In this document: positions 56,960 to 64,000 of the stretch, piece after piece
Numbering within the stretch: the stretch's first letter is position 1
How the letters are laid out: each line of letters starts with the position of its first letter
NCBI RefSeq assembly: GCF_038002965.1
Contig: NZ_JBBOOE010000001.1
Location: forward strand, 260,501-324,500
Direction of reading: 5' to 3'
Origin: Robertmurraya sp. FSL R5-0851
GTDB taxonomy: Bacteria; Bacillota; Bacilli; Bacillales; Cytobacillaceae
DNA: 64,000 bases
The notes under the pieces: generated by a model
The model's database searches: none
Told to the model about the DNA's origin: nothing
Seen by the model: the letters and a program-made list of their open reading frames with translations, nothing else
Position numbers and translations under genes: made by a program

Positions 56960-57898
56960 ATGAGATTTATCGGATTATTTTCAATGGTGATGCTCATTAT
57001 CATCCTGCTTTTCTTGTTTATAAGCTTTATATATGTGTATCTTTTCATTGCGAAACGAGAGAACCTCTTACAAAACAATGGATATGTAAAGGGGAAAAGT
57101 AGGCAAAAGGGTAGATTGATCGATCGAGTGATTGCTCCGATTGTAAGATGGGGAAAGCAAGCGGGACCAGTAGGAATTAAATACCCTTACTTTGCCGATA
57201 TCGAAAAGCACAAAAAGCTATTAGGTCAGGCCGGATATCCACTTGGACTCCAAATTCAAGACTTTTACGGATTCCGTTTCGTGCTCGGTATGATGGGGTT
57301 AGGATTTGGTACCATTTACGGTTTTTTAGGGCTTCCTTTAGGAATTCCCATTATGTTTCTAACCATCTTTGGTGGTTTTTTAGGACCAAGTGTTTGGCTG
57401 TATATTAAGGCAAAAAACCGCCAAGAGCTGATCAGCATGATGATGCCTGACTTTCTTGATACGGTCAGTGTTACGTTATCCGCTGGTGTGAGTCTGGATG
57501 GTGCACTCAAGCAAGTGACAAAACAATTTAAAGGCCCTTTAAGTGAGGAGATCGACCGCTTTAACAAAGAGGTAGAACTGGGGGTTCCGCGTCTAAGTGC
57601 CTACCAAGGTTTGATAGAAAGGAATTCTTCTAGAGAATTACACTCTCTAGTTAATGCACTCATTCAAGGAACCTCTCTTGGGGTGCCCGTATCGAGAACC
57701 TTTCGACTGCAGGCGGAAGACTTACGTGCGACAAGAGGTTTCTTGGCAAAGGAAAAAGCAGCGAAGGCCAGTCCGCAAATTACATTGGTCACGACCTTTT
57801 TTATCGCTCCAGCGGTATTAGGACTCATTGTTGGATTGCTCGCCTTAAATATAATTTATAATCCAGAAGCATTTGGATTGGATTCATTCTTTTTTTAA
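56960..57898 (+). CDS. tadC: Tad pilus membrane protein TadC
   Basis: This is a 312-aa T2SSF-domain platform protein with an N-terminal helix, a central hydrophobic pair (about 100-150), and MPDFLDTVSVTLSAGVSLDG then LIQGTSLGVPVSRTFRLQAE. The C-terminal helix is FFIAPAVLGLIVGLLALNII. It starts 4 nt after tadB. Its stop codon lies in the duplicated target site of the following MITE-like element. Confidence 0.9.
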   Translation: MRFIGLFSMVMLIIILLFLFISFIYVYLFIAKRENLLQNNGYVKGKSRQKGRLIDRVIAPIVRWGKQAGPVGIKYPYFADIEKHKKLLGQAGYPLGLQIQDFYGFRFVLGMMGLGFGTIYGFLGLPLGIPIMFLTIFGGFLGPSVWLYIKAKNRQELISMMMPDFLDTVSVTLSAGVSLDGALKQVTKQFKGPLSEEIDRFNKEVELGVPRLSAYQGLIERNSSRELHSLVNALIQGTSLGVPVSRTFRLQAEDLRATRGFLAKEKAAKASPQITLVTTFFIAPAVLGLIVGLLALNIIYNPEAFGLDSFFF

Positions 57899-57900
57899 TT

Positions 57901-58316
57901 AGGCTGTTTTCGTAAAGTTTGTTGCTTTTTCAATATTTACTATCTTGTATGAGTTTATTGGAGCCGAGGGCACTTGACTCCTAAGGAACTATGGAGCAGG
58001 AGAGAACCCACAGGCGGTTGTAACCAGCGAAATAAACGGAGATTTTCCCGTTAAGTGCAGAATGGAGCTCGTTTCGGGGGTATATAAACGGAGGTTTTCC
58101 GGTTAAACATGCAAAGTCTCCTATTTTCGCTGTTTTTCGAGTCAATAGTCGGAATCTATCCGTCTATTTAAGCTATTTTTCTATGCTAATTACTATTAAG
58201 CGGAATTTCTCCATCTATTTTTCAGATCGCATGCTTAACGTAGACCGCCAACCGATAAGTGCGGGAATCAACGGGTAAAATTAATTCTAAAACAACAATT
58301 TATGAGAAAAGAGCCT
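57901..58316. mobile_element. MITE-like element between tadC and flp, carrying repeat copy 4
   Basis: The left end is AGGCTGTTTTCGTAAAGTTT, and the right end in reverse complement is AGGCTCTTTTCTCATAAATT. TTAATT is duplicated directly on both sides (57895-57900 and 58317-58322), a clear 6-bp target duplication. The termini match the element at 52,662. The 416-bp interior contains a copy of the dispersed hairpin repeat. No ORF is supported. Confidence 0.75.
58021..58270 (-). repeat. dispersed intergenic repeat, copy 4 (inverted)
   Basis: The reverse complement carries GATTCCCGCACTTATCGGTT, AGATGGAGAAATTCCGCTTA, AGACGGATAGATTCCGACTA, CCGGAAAACCTCCGTTTATA, CCCCGAAACGAGCTCCATTC and CGGGAAAATCTCCGTTTATT in the same order as copies 1-3. 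It is the only copy inside a MITE-like element and the only one between co-directional genes. Confidence 0.78.
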
Positions 58317-58358
58317 TTAATTAATAAAAAAACAAAGATTACTAGGGAGGAAAAAATA

Positions 58359-58562
58359 ATGATGAAGAAAACATGGAAAAAGGTCACAGGTGTTTATAAT
58401 CGTTATGTTAATAATGAAGTGGGAGCTCAAGCGCTTGAATGGGTCGCATTAGGTTTAGTAGTTTTAGCGATTATGGGTGTGATTGCCGCTGGAATTGACG
58501 GAGATACTTCAATCGGGAAAGCGATAACTGCAAAACTATCTGAATGGATTAGTGGAATGTAA
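58359..58562 (+). CDS. flp: Flp-type pilin
   Basis: This is a 67-aa prepilin with a basic leader, then a type IVb processing site: cleavage after Gly in NNEVGAQALEW would leave Glu at mature position 5. The mature hydrophobic helix is WVALGLVVLAIMGVIAAG. It ends KAITAKLSEWISGM. ATG 58359 follows AGGGAGG at 8 nt; a longer frame from 58302 starts in the MITE end and is rejected. It is the likely pilus subunit of the tad system. Confidence 0.85.
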   Translation: MMKKTWKKVTGVYNRYVNNEVGAQALEWVALGLVVLAIMGVIAAGIDGDTSIGKAITAKLSEWISGM

Positions 58563-58588
58563 GAGTTCATAGAGAGTGAGAGTAAACC

Positions 58589-58975
58589 ATGAGGAAATTG
58601 CTAAAAGCATATGTAAAAAATGAGCGTGGCTCACAAGCAATTGAATTTTTAGCGTTGTTTCCGCTTATGCTCCTATCGATCCTCCTTATATGGCAGATAG
58701 GGCTCATTTCTTTTTCGTTAGTAGTAGCAGAATCGGCTGCTAGGGATGGAGCGAGGGCTGCTGCTATTCATGATGGCGAGTGGCAGGCAGTAGCTAGAAA
58801 GTCAGCAGCTGGCATCAAAATTGTTGATGTTAGGGGAGGACCTGGTACAGATGAAGCTGAGGTCATCCTTGATGTAAAGGCTCCTATTGTTAAGCTTCCT
58901 CTAATAGCGGATATTGACTTTACTTTTACCGTTGATGCGGTCATGCCTATGGAGGAAAAGCCAGATGAGGATTAG
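58589..58975 (+). CDS. tadE: TadE-like pseudopilin
   Basis: This is a 128-aa protein with a basic leader and processing site NERGSQAIEFLALF (Gly, with Glu at mature position 5), then a hydrophobic helix and SAARDGARAAAI, the conserved TadE segment. The rest is a small extracytoplasmic domain. It overlaps the next gene by 11 bases. Confidence 0.83.
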   Translation: MRKLLKAYVKNERGSQAIEFLALFPLMLLSILLIWQIGLISFSLVVAESAARDGARAAAIHDGEWQAVARKSAAGIKIVDVRGGPGTDEAEVILDVKAPIVKLPLIADIDFTFTVDAVMPMEEKPDED

Positions 58976-59699
58976 ACTAAATGCGCATTTGAAAAATGAA
59001 AAAGGCAGCGGAACAACCGTGTTTATGGTTGGCATGGTTCTCGCTGCTCTTTTTTTGGCCATCATCTTTTTTGATTTTTCCACGATCTTTGTGAACAAGC
59101 GCGTCACGCAAACGGGAGCAGATGCTGCGGCGCTCGCGGCAGCAAAATCTTCAACCATCTCCATGAGGGAAGAATTGAAGGAAGAAACGCAAGAGGAACT
59201 CGATGAGCTTGGGGAACGCTGGGAGGATTTTTTAGAAGCAGCGAATGCACCAGGGGAACCGCCTGCTGAAGGAGAAACGCCTCCTCCAGCACCTACAACA
59301 GATGAGCTCTTAAGGGCTTTTATTGAAATGGTAGAGAGGCAGAAAGGCAAAAATATGCCGGGATCCATTGAGCGTTGGCTCCTTAACCATAGTGTGAGTG
59401 TAGAGGCAGAGGAAGCGATGAAGTTCTTTTTTAGCGATGCGGAAGTAAGTGATATGTCCTGTAAAGCAGTACGGGACAACTTAGATGAGGCTAGAGAAGA
59501 AGCGGAAAAGTTTGCTGAGAAAAACGATAATGACAGAGTCATAGATTTTCAATTTATACCTGATCAGTTTCGGATGTATGTGGAAACCGACAGGAAGGGG
59601 AAATACACAACTGTATCAGATGAGGGTGTGCCAGCTATCAGCTCAGAGTCTTCAGCACGAATTGGCGAACCTGCTGGATTCGACATATCTTGTAGTTAA
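58965..59699 (+). CDS. TadG/TadE-like pilus-associated membrane protein
   Basis: This is a 244-aa protein with leader and membrane segment KNEKGSGTTVFMVGMVLAAL, then FVNKRVTQTGADAAALAAAK, the pattern of TadG-like (putative Flp pilus-assembly) proteins. The extracellular part is acidic and helical with an ETPPPAPTTDE linker. ATG 58965 follows GGAGGA; a longer frame from 58914 lies within tadE and is rejected. It has no VWA domain, unlike long TadG proteins. Confidence 0.75.
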   Translation: MRIRLNAHLKNEKGSGTTVFMVGMVLAALFLAIIFFDFSTIFVNKRVTQTGADAAALAAAKSSTISMREELKEETQEELDELGERWEDFLEAANAPGEPPAEGETPPPAPTTDELLRAFIEMVERQKGKNMPGSIERWLLNHSVSVEAEEAMKFFFSDAEVSDMSCKAVRDNLDEAREEAEKFAEKNDNDRVIDFQFIPDQFRMYVETDRKGKYTTVSDEGVPAISSESSARIGEPAGFDISCS

Positions 59700-59732
59700 A
59701 TCTTATAAACTAAGATGAGGAGGACTGGATAG

Positions 59733-61310
59733 GTGCGTGATAGACAAAACCTAAGAATACTATTCACTCTTTGTACCCTGTGGATGTTGTTATTCATTCC
59801 TTTGCAGTCGGTCATCGCAGATGTAGATGATGTAATCACCGACAATGGAGGAATTAATGAAACAGATCCTAGCGATGGATCAGATGAATCCGCCGGTGGA
59901 GGTGGAGAGGATGTTCCTTGGTGGGAAGAAGCCTGGGATAAGGTAGTAGATGTTGGATCAGACTGGAAAGACCAATTGGGTGAAATTGGGAAAGATATCA
60001 GCAACGAGTGGAATGATTTCCTAGATTCATCAGAGGAAGTCTTTTCGGATGTTTCTGATTGGTTTGATACAAAATGGAATGAAGCCGGAGACTGGCTTGA
60101 TACAAAGTGGAATGAAGCGGGAGACTGGATTGATCAGAAATGGAACGAGGCCGGAGATTGGCTAGATCGTAATAAATGGGCACAGACCCTTATTGCTGCA
60201 GTGATTGCAACGGTAGTCATAGTGGCTGTTTTGGCTGGTTTGGCGGCACTTGGTGTCGTTGGAGCGATTTCTCTTGCTGTTGTAGCGGTCATCGCAGTAG
60301 GAGCCATCGCTGGAGGTTTTATTTATCAGTGGATAGCGGGAGATGACTACAGCTTTTGGGGGGCATTAGGAAGCTCGACAGTTGGAGGAGTTCTTGGATA
60401 TTTGGGTATGGCCTCTGGTGCCTTTGCTTCTGCCTGGGGATGGCTACGAGCAACCGCCTGGCCAGCTGTCCAAGGCTGGGTTAGAAATACAGCGGTTCCG
60501 TGGATCACCGGCAAATGGCAAGCGGGTGTAAACTGGGCGAGAACCGTTGCTTTTCCGTTCATCCGAACCAAGTTTACGGCTGGGGTGAATTTTGTTCGTA
60601 CGAAATTTACTGCTGGGATGAACTGGGTGCGAACAACTGCTTTTCCTTGGGTTCGCGGGAAGGTTATTGCTGGAGGATGGAATTGGTTAAAACAATCTCC
60701 GATTGCCAAAAAAGCAGGGATTGGCTTTGTGGCAGGGGCATTTTCATCAACAATGGGAAGTCTTATTAGTTTATATACTTCCCAAGAACCGATTTCTCTA
60801 ACTAGTATTCTAATTGATGCTGGTATTGGTGCTATTTCTGGGGGACTATTAGGGGCTCTAATGAATGGTGCTAGTTTAACTTGGAAAGTAGTAACAGGTC
60901 TGGGTATTTATGGTGGAATGGAAAATATGCTTGGGGATCTACTTAAAGGTGAAGAAGGATGGTTAAGTCTAGAAACTTTTGCAATTGGTGCAGGAGTTAC
61001 CGTAATATCACTTAAGGTATTCGGTCCGCTATGGGAAAAGGTATTTACAGTTGAAGCACCTGCCGAAATTGTAATAAAGACAACGGAAGAAATAACCAAA
61101 AAGCTTCCTGAGATATATAATTATGTAGAGGATACTATCAAGAGTAATTCAAATCAACCAATAGAAGAACCCAAAAAACCTGATCCATCTAGAAATAATC
61201 AGACAAAAGAAAATAATAGTAGTTTAAACCAGGATGGTTTAAATCCAACTAATCAAGAACAAACGGAAGTACAAAACCCGAAGAATCACACTGTTGCACC
61301 CATTCAATAA
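59733..61310 (+). CDS. secreted or membrane hendecad-repeat protein of unknown function
   Basis: This is a 525-aa protein starting at GTG after GAGGAGG. A signal peptide (TLCTLWMLLFIPLQSVIA) is followed by an acidic region. Three exact-phase 11-residue repeats DTKWNEAGDWL are encoded at 60066-60164. A long Ala/Gly/Val membrane-like stretch follows (about residues 149-204). A second set of 11-residue Trp/Phe repeats comes next (TKFTAGVNFVR, TKFTAGMNWVR). Then there are Gly-zipper-like segments (GIGAISGGLLGALMNG) and a polar AT-rich C-terminal tail. I recognise no catalytic domain. The repeats recall tape-measure proteins; the Gly zippers recall pore-forming toxins. It follows the pilus genes directly. 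Confidence 0.7.
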   Translation: MRDRQNLRILFTLCTLWMLLFIPLQSVIADVDDVITDNGGINETDPSDGSDESAGGGGEDVPWWEEAWDKVVDVGSDWKDQLGEIGKDISNEWNDFLDSSEEVFSDVSDWFDTKWNEAGDWLDTKWNEAGDWIDQKWNEAGDWLDRNKWAQTLIAAVIATVVIVAVLAGLAALGVVGAISLAVVAVIAVGAIAGGFIYQWIAGDDYSFWGALGSSTVGGVLGYLGMASGAFASAWGWLRATAWPAVQGWVRNTAVPWITGKWQAGVNWARTVAFPFIRTKFTAGVNFVRTKFTAGMNWVRTTAFPWVRGKVIAGGWNWLKQSPIAKKAGIGFVAGAFSSTMGSLISLYTSQEPISLTSILIDAGIGAISGGLLGALMNGASLTWKVVTGLGIYGGMENMLGDLLKGEEGWLSLETFAIGAGVTVISLKVFGPLWEKVFTVEAPAEIVIKTTEEITKKLPEIYNYVEDTIKSNSNQPIEEPKKPDPSRNNQTKENNSSLNQDGLNPTNQEQTEVQNPKNHTVAPIQ

Positions 61311-61331
61311 TTATGGATAGGAGATTACTAT

Positions 61332-61625
61332 ATGAAAAAAAGTACCTTTTCGAAGATAGCTTGGTCTTATATAACTCTAGTTTCTGTTGCTTTAGTTATA
61401 TATTTGTTCAAAGTTCAGGAAAATGGTTATATAAACCCCGTTGGGCAAAAGGATAATATTTTATGGTTTATTATTCTTTTGGCAGTTGGATTAGTACTTT
61501 TAGGTGTGATGATGGCTGCAACTAAGACAGATAAAGAAGGTAGAATTGACTCAAAGACAATATTAGGAGGACTGGTAATAGCTTGCTTCTTTTTAGTTTG
61601 GAGAGTTGGTATGGTTATTTTCTAA
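61332..61625 (+). CDS. three-helix small membrane protein 1
   Basis: This is a 97-aa protein with three predicted membrane helices: WSYITLVSVALVIYLFKV, ILWFIILLAVGLVLLGVMMA and LGGLVIACFFLVWRVGMVIF. It starts 22 nt after the repeat protein gene, with AGGAGAT upstream. It is related to the protein encoded at 61,946: both have K-x-FSKI at the N terminus, V-QEN after helix 1 and a final WR motif. An immunity or partner role for the repeat protein is inferred from position only. Confidence 0.65.
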   Translation: MKKSTFSKIAWSYITLVSVALVIYLFKVQENGYINPVGQKDNILWFIILLAVGLVLLGVMMAATKTDKEGRIDSKTILGGLVIACFFLVWRVGMVIF

Positions 61626-61945
61626 GAGGTAAATAAGCATAAACATCAAAGAATAAGACATCCTATTTCAATGTCCTTCTAGTTGGTGGAGTTTCTACAA
61701 GCTATAAAAGCATAACGATACTCAGCTCCAGAAGAGAGTGGAACCAGGGGGGCAAATCATGGTGGGTCTTTAATAGCCTTGTTTTCCCTCGTATGGCGAG
61801 TAGCAATGGTGATATTTTAATTTATACATCTATAACATAAACTTTATTATGAGGGTCTCTATGCTTTAGGAATATTATTCTTAAGGATGGAGCCTTTTTT
61901 AAATAGGGTTAAAGTAGATGAAACCTTTCAGGAAGGTAATATCTT
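61626..61945. other. intergenic region between two paralogous membrane-protein genes
   Basis: 320 nt without a supported ORF. No clear terminator or promoter pair could be assigned. The AGGAAGG at about 61,930 is the ribosome binding site of the next gene. Confidence 0.45.
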
Positions 61946-62236
61946 ATGGATAAGAAAAAATTCTCAAAAATTACAAATCTATATCAACTTGTCGTTGTAG
62001 CTGCATTTATTATCTATGCCTATAATGTACAAGAAAATTGGAGAATAGATGTTTCAGAAGAGAAATACACGTTAATAGGCTTTGTCATCCTTCTACTTTT
62101 AGGTGGAGCGTTATCAGCAGTAGAGCTAAAAGCCTCAACAGGTAACGAAAAAACAATTTCCAAGAAGGCTATTTACTGGGGCGTAGCCTTTGCCCTTGTA
62201 TTTTTCACATGGAGGCTAGCATTAGGATTATTTTAG
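61946..62236 (+). CDS. three-helix small membrane protein 2 (paralogue)
   Basis: This is a 96-aa protein with the same plan as the gene at 61,332: an N-terminal KKKFSKI, helix LVVVAAFIIYAYNVQENW, helix LIGFVILLLLGGALSAVEL, basic loop, and helix GVAFALVFFTWRLALGLF. The identity to its paralogue is low but placed at matching positions. Tandem duplication of small membrane proteins behind a large secreted protein is common for immunity genes; here it is a hypothesis. Confidence 0.65.
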   Translation: MDKKKFSKITNLYQLVVVAAFIIYAYNVQENWRIDVSEEKYTLIGFVILLLLGGALSAVELKASTGNEKTISKKAIYWGVAFALVFFTWRLALGLF

Positions 62237-62300
62237 GCTGAAAAAGATAAGTAGATTAAGATCAATCTCAGGATTTCCTCTAGATAGGATGTGAGTTAAT

Positions 62301-62328
62301 GCGACGTGTTAAAGCGTCGCTTTTTTTT
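62301..62328 (+). terminator. terminator after the small membrane protein genes
   Basis: GCGACG and CGTCGC form a stem with an 8-nt loop, followed by TTTTTTTT. It closes the transcript that includes the second small membrane protein. Confidence 0.88.
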
Positions 62329-62600
62329 GTGTGAGCAAAGATATGTGTCAAAGGTCATTTTATTAGTAAATTTCTTACATGACAGGAGGTTGGACATAGG
62401 TATTTGTTCTGATTATAGAACGAGTGATTAATAGTATAATAGTAGTGTAAATTTGGAAATGAAGTATTTACTGATGTAAATATTGTTAGCTGCTTGTATA
62501 GATAGGGTTAAGATTTCGTTAAAAAGAACGATAAAAGAGATGAAAATGGTAAGTTGATAGTAATACCTCAAGTACTTCCTTCCAAGAGAAAGGAGGAATA
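62329..62600. other. upstream region of the leader ORF and nuclease gene
   Basis: AT-rich region of 272 nt without a supported gene. It should contain the nuclease promoter. CCTCAAGTACTTCC (62566-62579) can pair with GGGAGTACTT...TTGAGG (62625-62642) inside the leader ORF, which would place the leader ribosome binding site in a loop. Confidence 0.4.
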
Positions 62601-62663
62601 ATGAATTGGTTGGTTTGGTTAGTTGGGAGTACTTATTTGAGGTTAACTATAAAAGAGATTTAG
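62601..62663 (+). CDS. 20-codon leader ORF coupled to the nuclease gene
   Basis: AAAGGAGGAATA precedes ATG, an excellent ribosome binding site. The predicted peptide MNWLVWLVGSTYLRLTIKEI is short and hydrophobic at first. Its stop codon TAG (62661-62663) abuts the AGGAGGA of the nuclease gene, which starts 14 nt later at TTG. The layout suggests translational coupling or leader control. It is not known to me from other genomes. Confidence 0.5.
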   Translation: MNWLVWLVGSTYLRLTIKEI

Positions 62664-62676
62664 AGGAGGAACACAC

Positions 62677-64000
62677 TTGAAGAGGCTTAGGAAACAGCTT
62701 TTTGCAGTAACAACCATGATTGTCATGTTAATTAGCATGGTTCTCCCATATCGGGCACAAGCGGCTGAACCGATTACGGTTGCGGAGGCGATTGCGAATA
62801 ATACGGGGACAGCAACAGTTGCTGGGTATATTGTAGGTTATACAATAAGTGGCAGCGGTGGAAAGGCTACATATGATTTTGAGGCGCCTTTTAAAGATGA
62901 TTTGAATTTTGCTATTGCAGATAGCCCTGATGAAAGAGATGCTACAAAAATATTGCCAGTTCAGCTTACATCATCGTATCGTCCAACATTTGGATTGCTT
63001 ACTAATCCCTCAATTATTGGGGAAAAGGTAGTTATCACTGGTTCACTGGAGTTATACTTTTCAGTTCCAGGTTTAAAGTCACCTTCAGCCATCTCATTCG
63101 ACGGCACAACTCCACCTCCAGATGAGGAAGACCCTGTAACAGGCGAAAAAGGCTTAAAAATTCGCGACATCCAAGGTCAATCTCATACTTCACCATATAA
63201 AGATAAAAATGTAGTAGATGTACCGGGCGTAGTAACTTACGTTGTAGACGGTAGTAATTTCTATATTCAGGATCCAAATCCAGATGACAACCCAAATACA
63301 GCAGAAGGATTACTAGTCTACAAGCCATCTCATGGTGTTGCTGTCGGCGATAGTGTAACCGTTTCTGGTCTTGTTAAAGAGTGGGTTCTGGATGGATACG
63401 CAGAAAAGCTAGAAACGGACTTAGCAATGACAGAAATTAACGCTCAATCAGGAAAGATTACGAAAGTTTCTAGTGGTAATGAACTTCCTGCTCCGATCGT
63501 CATCGGTAAGGACGTTATTCCACCATCATCTGTCATCGATAATGACAAATTTGAAACGTTCGATCCAGCTGAAGATGGCATTGATTTTTATGAGAGTCTT
63601 GAAGGCATGCTCGTGTCTATTGAAAACCCATCCGTAACTGGTCCGCAGAAATATGGAGAAGTTCCTATCATTACGGGTCAAGTGGAAGGAAAAGCGTATA
63701 CCAAGGAAGGCATTCCTCTTTTACCAAAAGAGAATCAAAATCCTGAAAAAATGCTTCTTCAGCTTGATGATCGCAGTTATGTCACAAAAGCGGGTGACTC
63801 TTTTGACGGAACTGTCACAGGAGTGGTGAGCTATACCTTTAGTAACTTTAAGATTCTCACAAAAGCAGCTGATCTTCCAGAACTAGTAGAAAGTGAAAGA
63901 ATAAATGAAGTAACTACGATTCAAGAAGAGGAAGATAAATTAACAGTTGCAGCTTATAACATCGAGAATTTCGTTGCTTCAGACACAGTGAAGCGAGATA
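62677..64000 (+). CDS. secreted nuclease, YhcR-like N-terminal domain and EEP-type nuclease domain (partial)
   Basis: The frame is open to the end of the window (441 codons). A signal peptide (VTTMIVMLISMVLPYRAQAA) is followed by a domain similar to the YhcR N terminus: TVAEAIANNTGTATVAGYIV, NFAIADSPDERDATKILPVQ and TNPSIIGEKVVITGSLELYF. OB-fold-like regions follow (GVVTYVVDGSNFYIQDP). Near the window end, LTVAAYNIENFVAS is the start of an endonuclease/exonuclease/phosphatase domain. The start is TTG after AGGAGGA. The 3' part, and thus the active site, is outside the window. Confidence 0.82.
   Translation, partial: MKRLRKQLFAVTTMIVMLISMVLPYRAQAAEPITVAEAIANNTGTATVAGYIVGYTISGSGGKATYDFEAPFKDDLNFAIADSPDERDATKILPVQLTSSYRPTFGLLTNPSIIGEKVVITGSLELYFSVPGLKSPSAISFDGTTPPPDEEDPVTGEKGLKIRDIQGQSHTSPYKDKNVVDVPGVVTYVVDGSNFYIQDPNPDDNPNTAEGLLVYKPSHGVAVGDSVTVSGLVKEWVLDGYAEKLETDLAMTEINAQSGKITKVSSGNELPAPIVIGKDVIPPSSVIDNDKFETFDPAEDGIDFYESLEGMLVSIENPSVTGPQKYGEVPIITGQVEGKAYTKEGIPLLPKENQNPEKMLLQLDDRSYVTKAGDSFDGTVTGVVSYTFSNFKILTKAADLPELVESERINEVTTIQEEEDKLTVAAYNIENFVASDTVKRD

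Overview
The window looks like the chromosome of a low-GC, Gram-positive member of the Bacillaceae. Evidence: strong AGGAGG-type ribosome binding sites with frequent TTG and GTG starts, a CIRCE operator in front of groESL, and the gene order 5S rRNA, tRNA-fMet, tRNA-Asp, tsaE-tsaB-rimI-tsaD, ydiF, moaC-rex, ydiK-ydiL, groESL. This is the Bacillus subtilis order without thiL next to tsaE and without tatAy-tatCy after rex. The species cannot be named from this alone.

Layout. (1) 1-10,130: rRNA/tRNA end and the conserved housekeeping block, with a cluster of DnaA-box-like 9-mers between tsaD and ydiF. (2) 10,270-18,810: a decaying accessory region with disrupted SEC-C and truncated RQC-minor genes, a cardiolipin synthase that has lost its first catalytic domain, an IS110-family element with a candidate bridge RNA upstream of its transposase, and an IS3-family element (AAAAAAG frameshift signal) inserted in a DUF421/YetF-like gene. 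(3) 18,900-22,900: a Fur-box-controlled ferric iron ABC transporter, then a transaldolase remnant. (4) 23,200-33,930: ureABCEFGD, a NicO-type nickel permease and the urea transporter urtABCDE, with TnrA/GlnR-type boxes. (5) 34,300-43,000: a Gly/Cys-tailed protein, an aminotransferase divergent from an XRE-cupin regulator, and a nikABCDE-type nickel importer behind a near-consensus Fur box. (6) 43,360-50,140: DUF4317, DUF454, an O2/NO-type hemerythrin-PAS protein with a DUF1858 partner, a chemoreceptor and an MFS exporter. (7) 50,550-62,240: a VWA lipoprotein, an unknown protein and a Tad/Flp pilus locus (cpaB, tadZ, tadA, tadB, tadC, flp, two TadE/G-like pseudopilins), ending in a large hendecad-repeat membrane-active protein and two paralogous three-helix membrane proteins. 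(8) 62,600-64,000: a leader ORF and the 5' part of a secreted nuclease gene that runs off the window.

How the parts fit. Urea import, urease, nickel-insertion chaperones and two different nickel uptake routes form one nitrogen-acquisition module. Iron and nickel import both show Fur-type operators. The Tad locus has no secretin, as expected for one membrane, and no prepilin peptidase inside the window.

Most interesting points: the Tad-linked repeat protein with a base-composition break and two small membrane partners (a candidate toxin/immunity or surface system); a four-copy intergenic repeat family built of hairpin modules; two MITE-like elements with inverted repeats and target duplications around the tad genes; the candidate IS110 bridge RNA; and the DnaA-box cluster.
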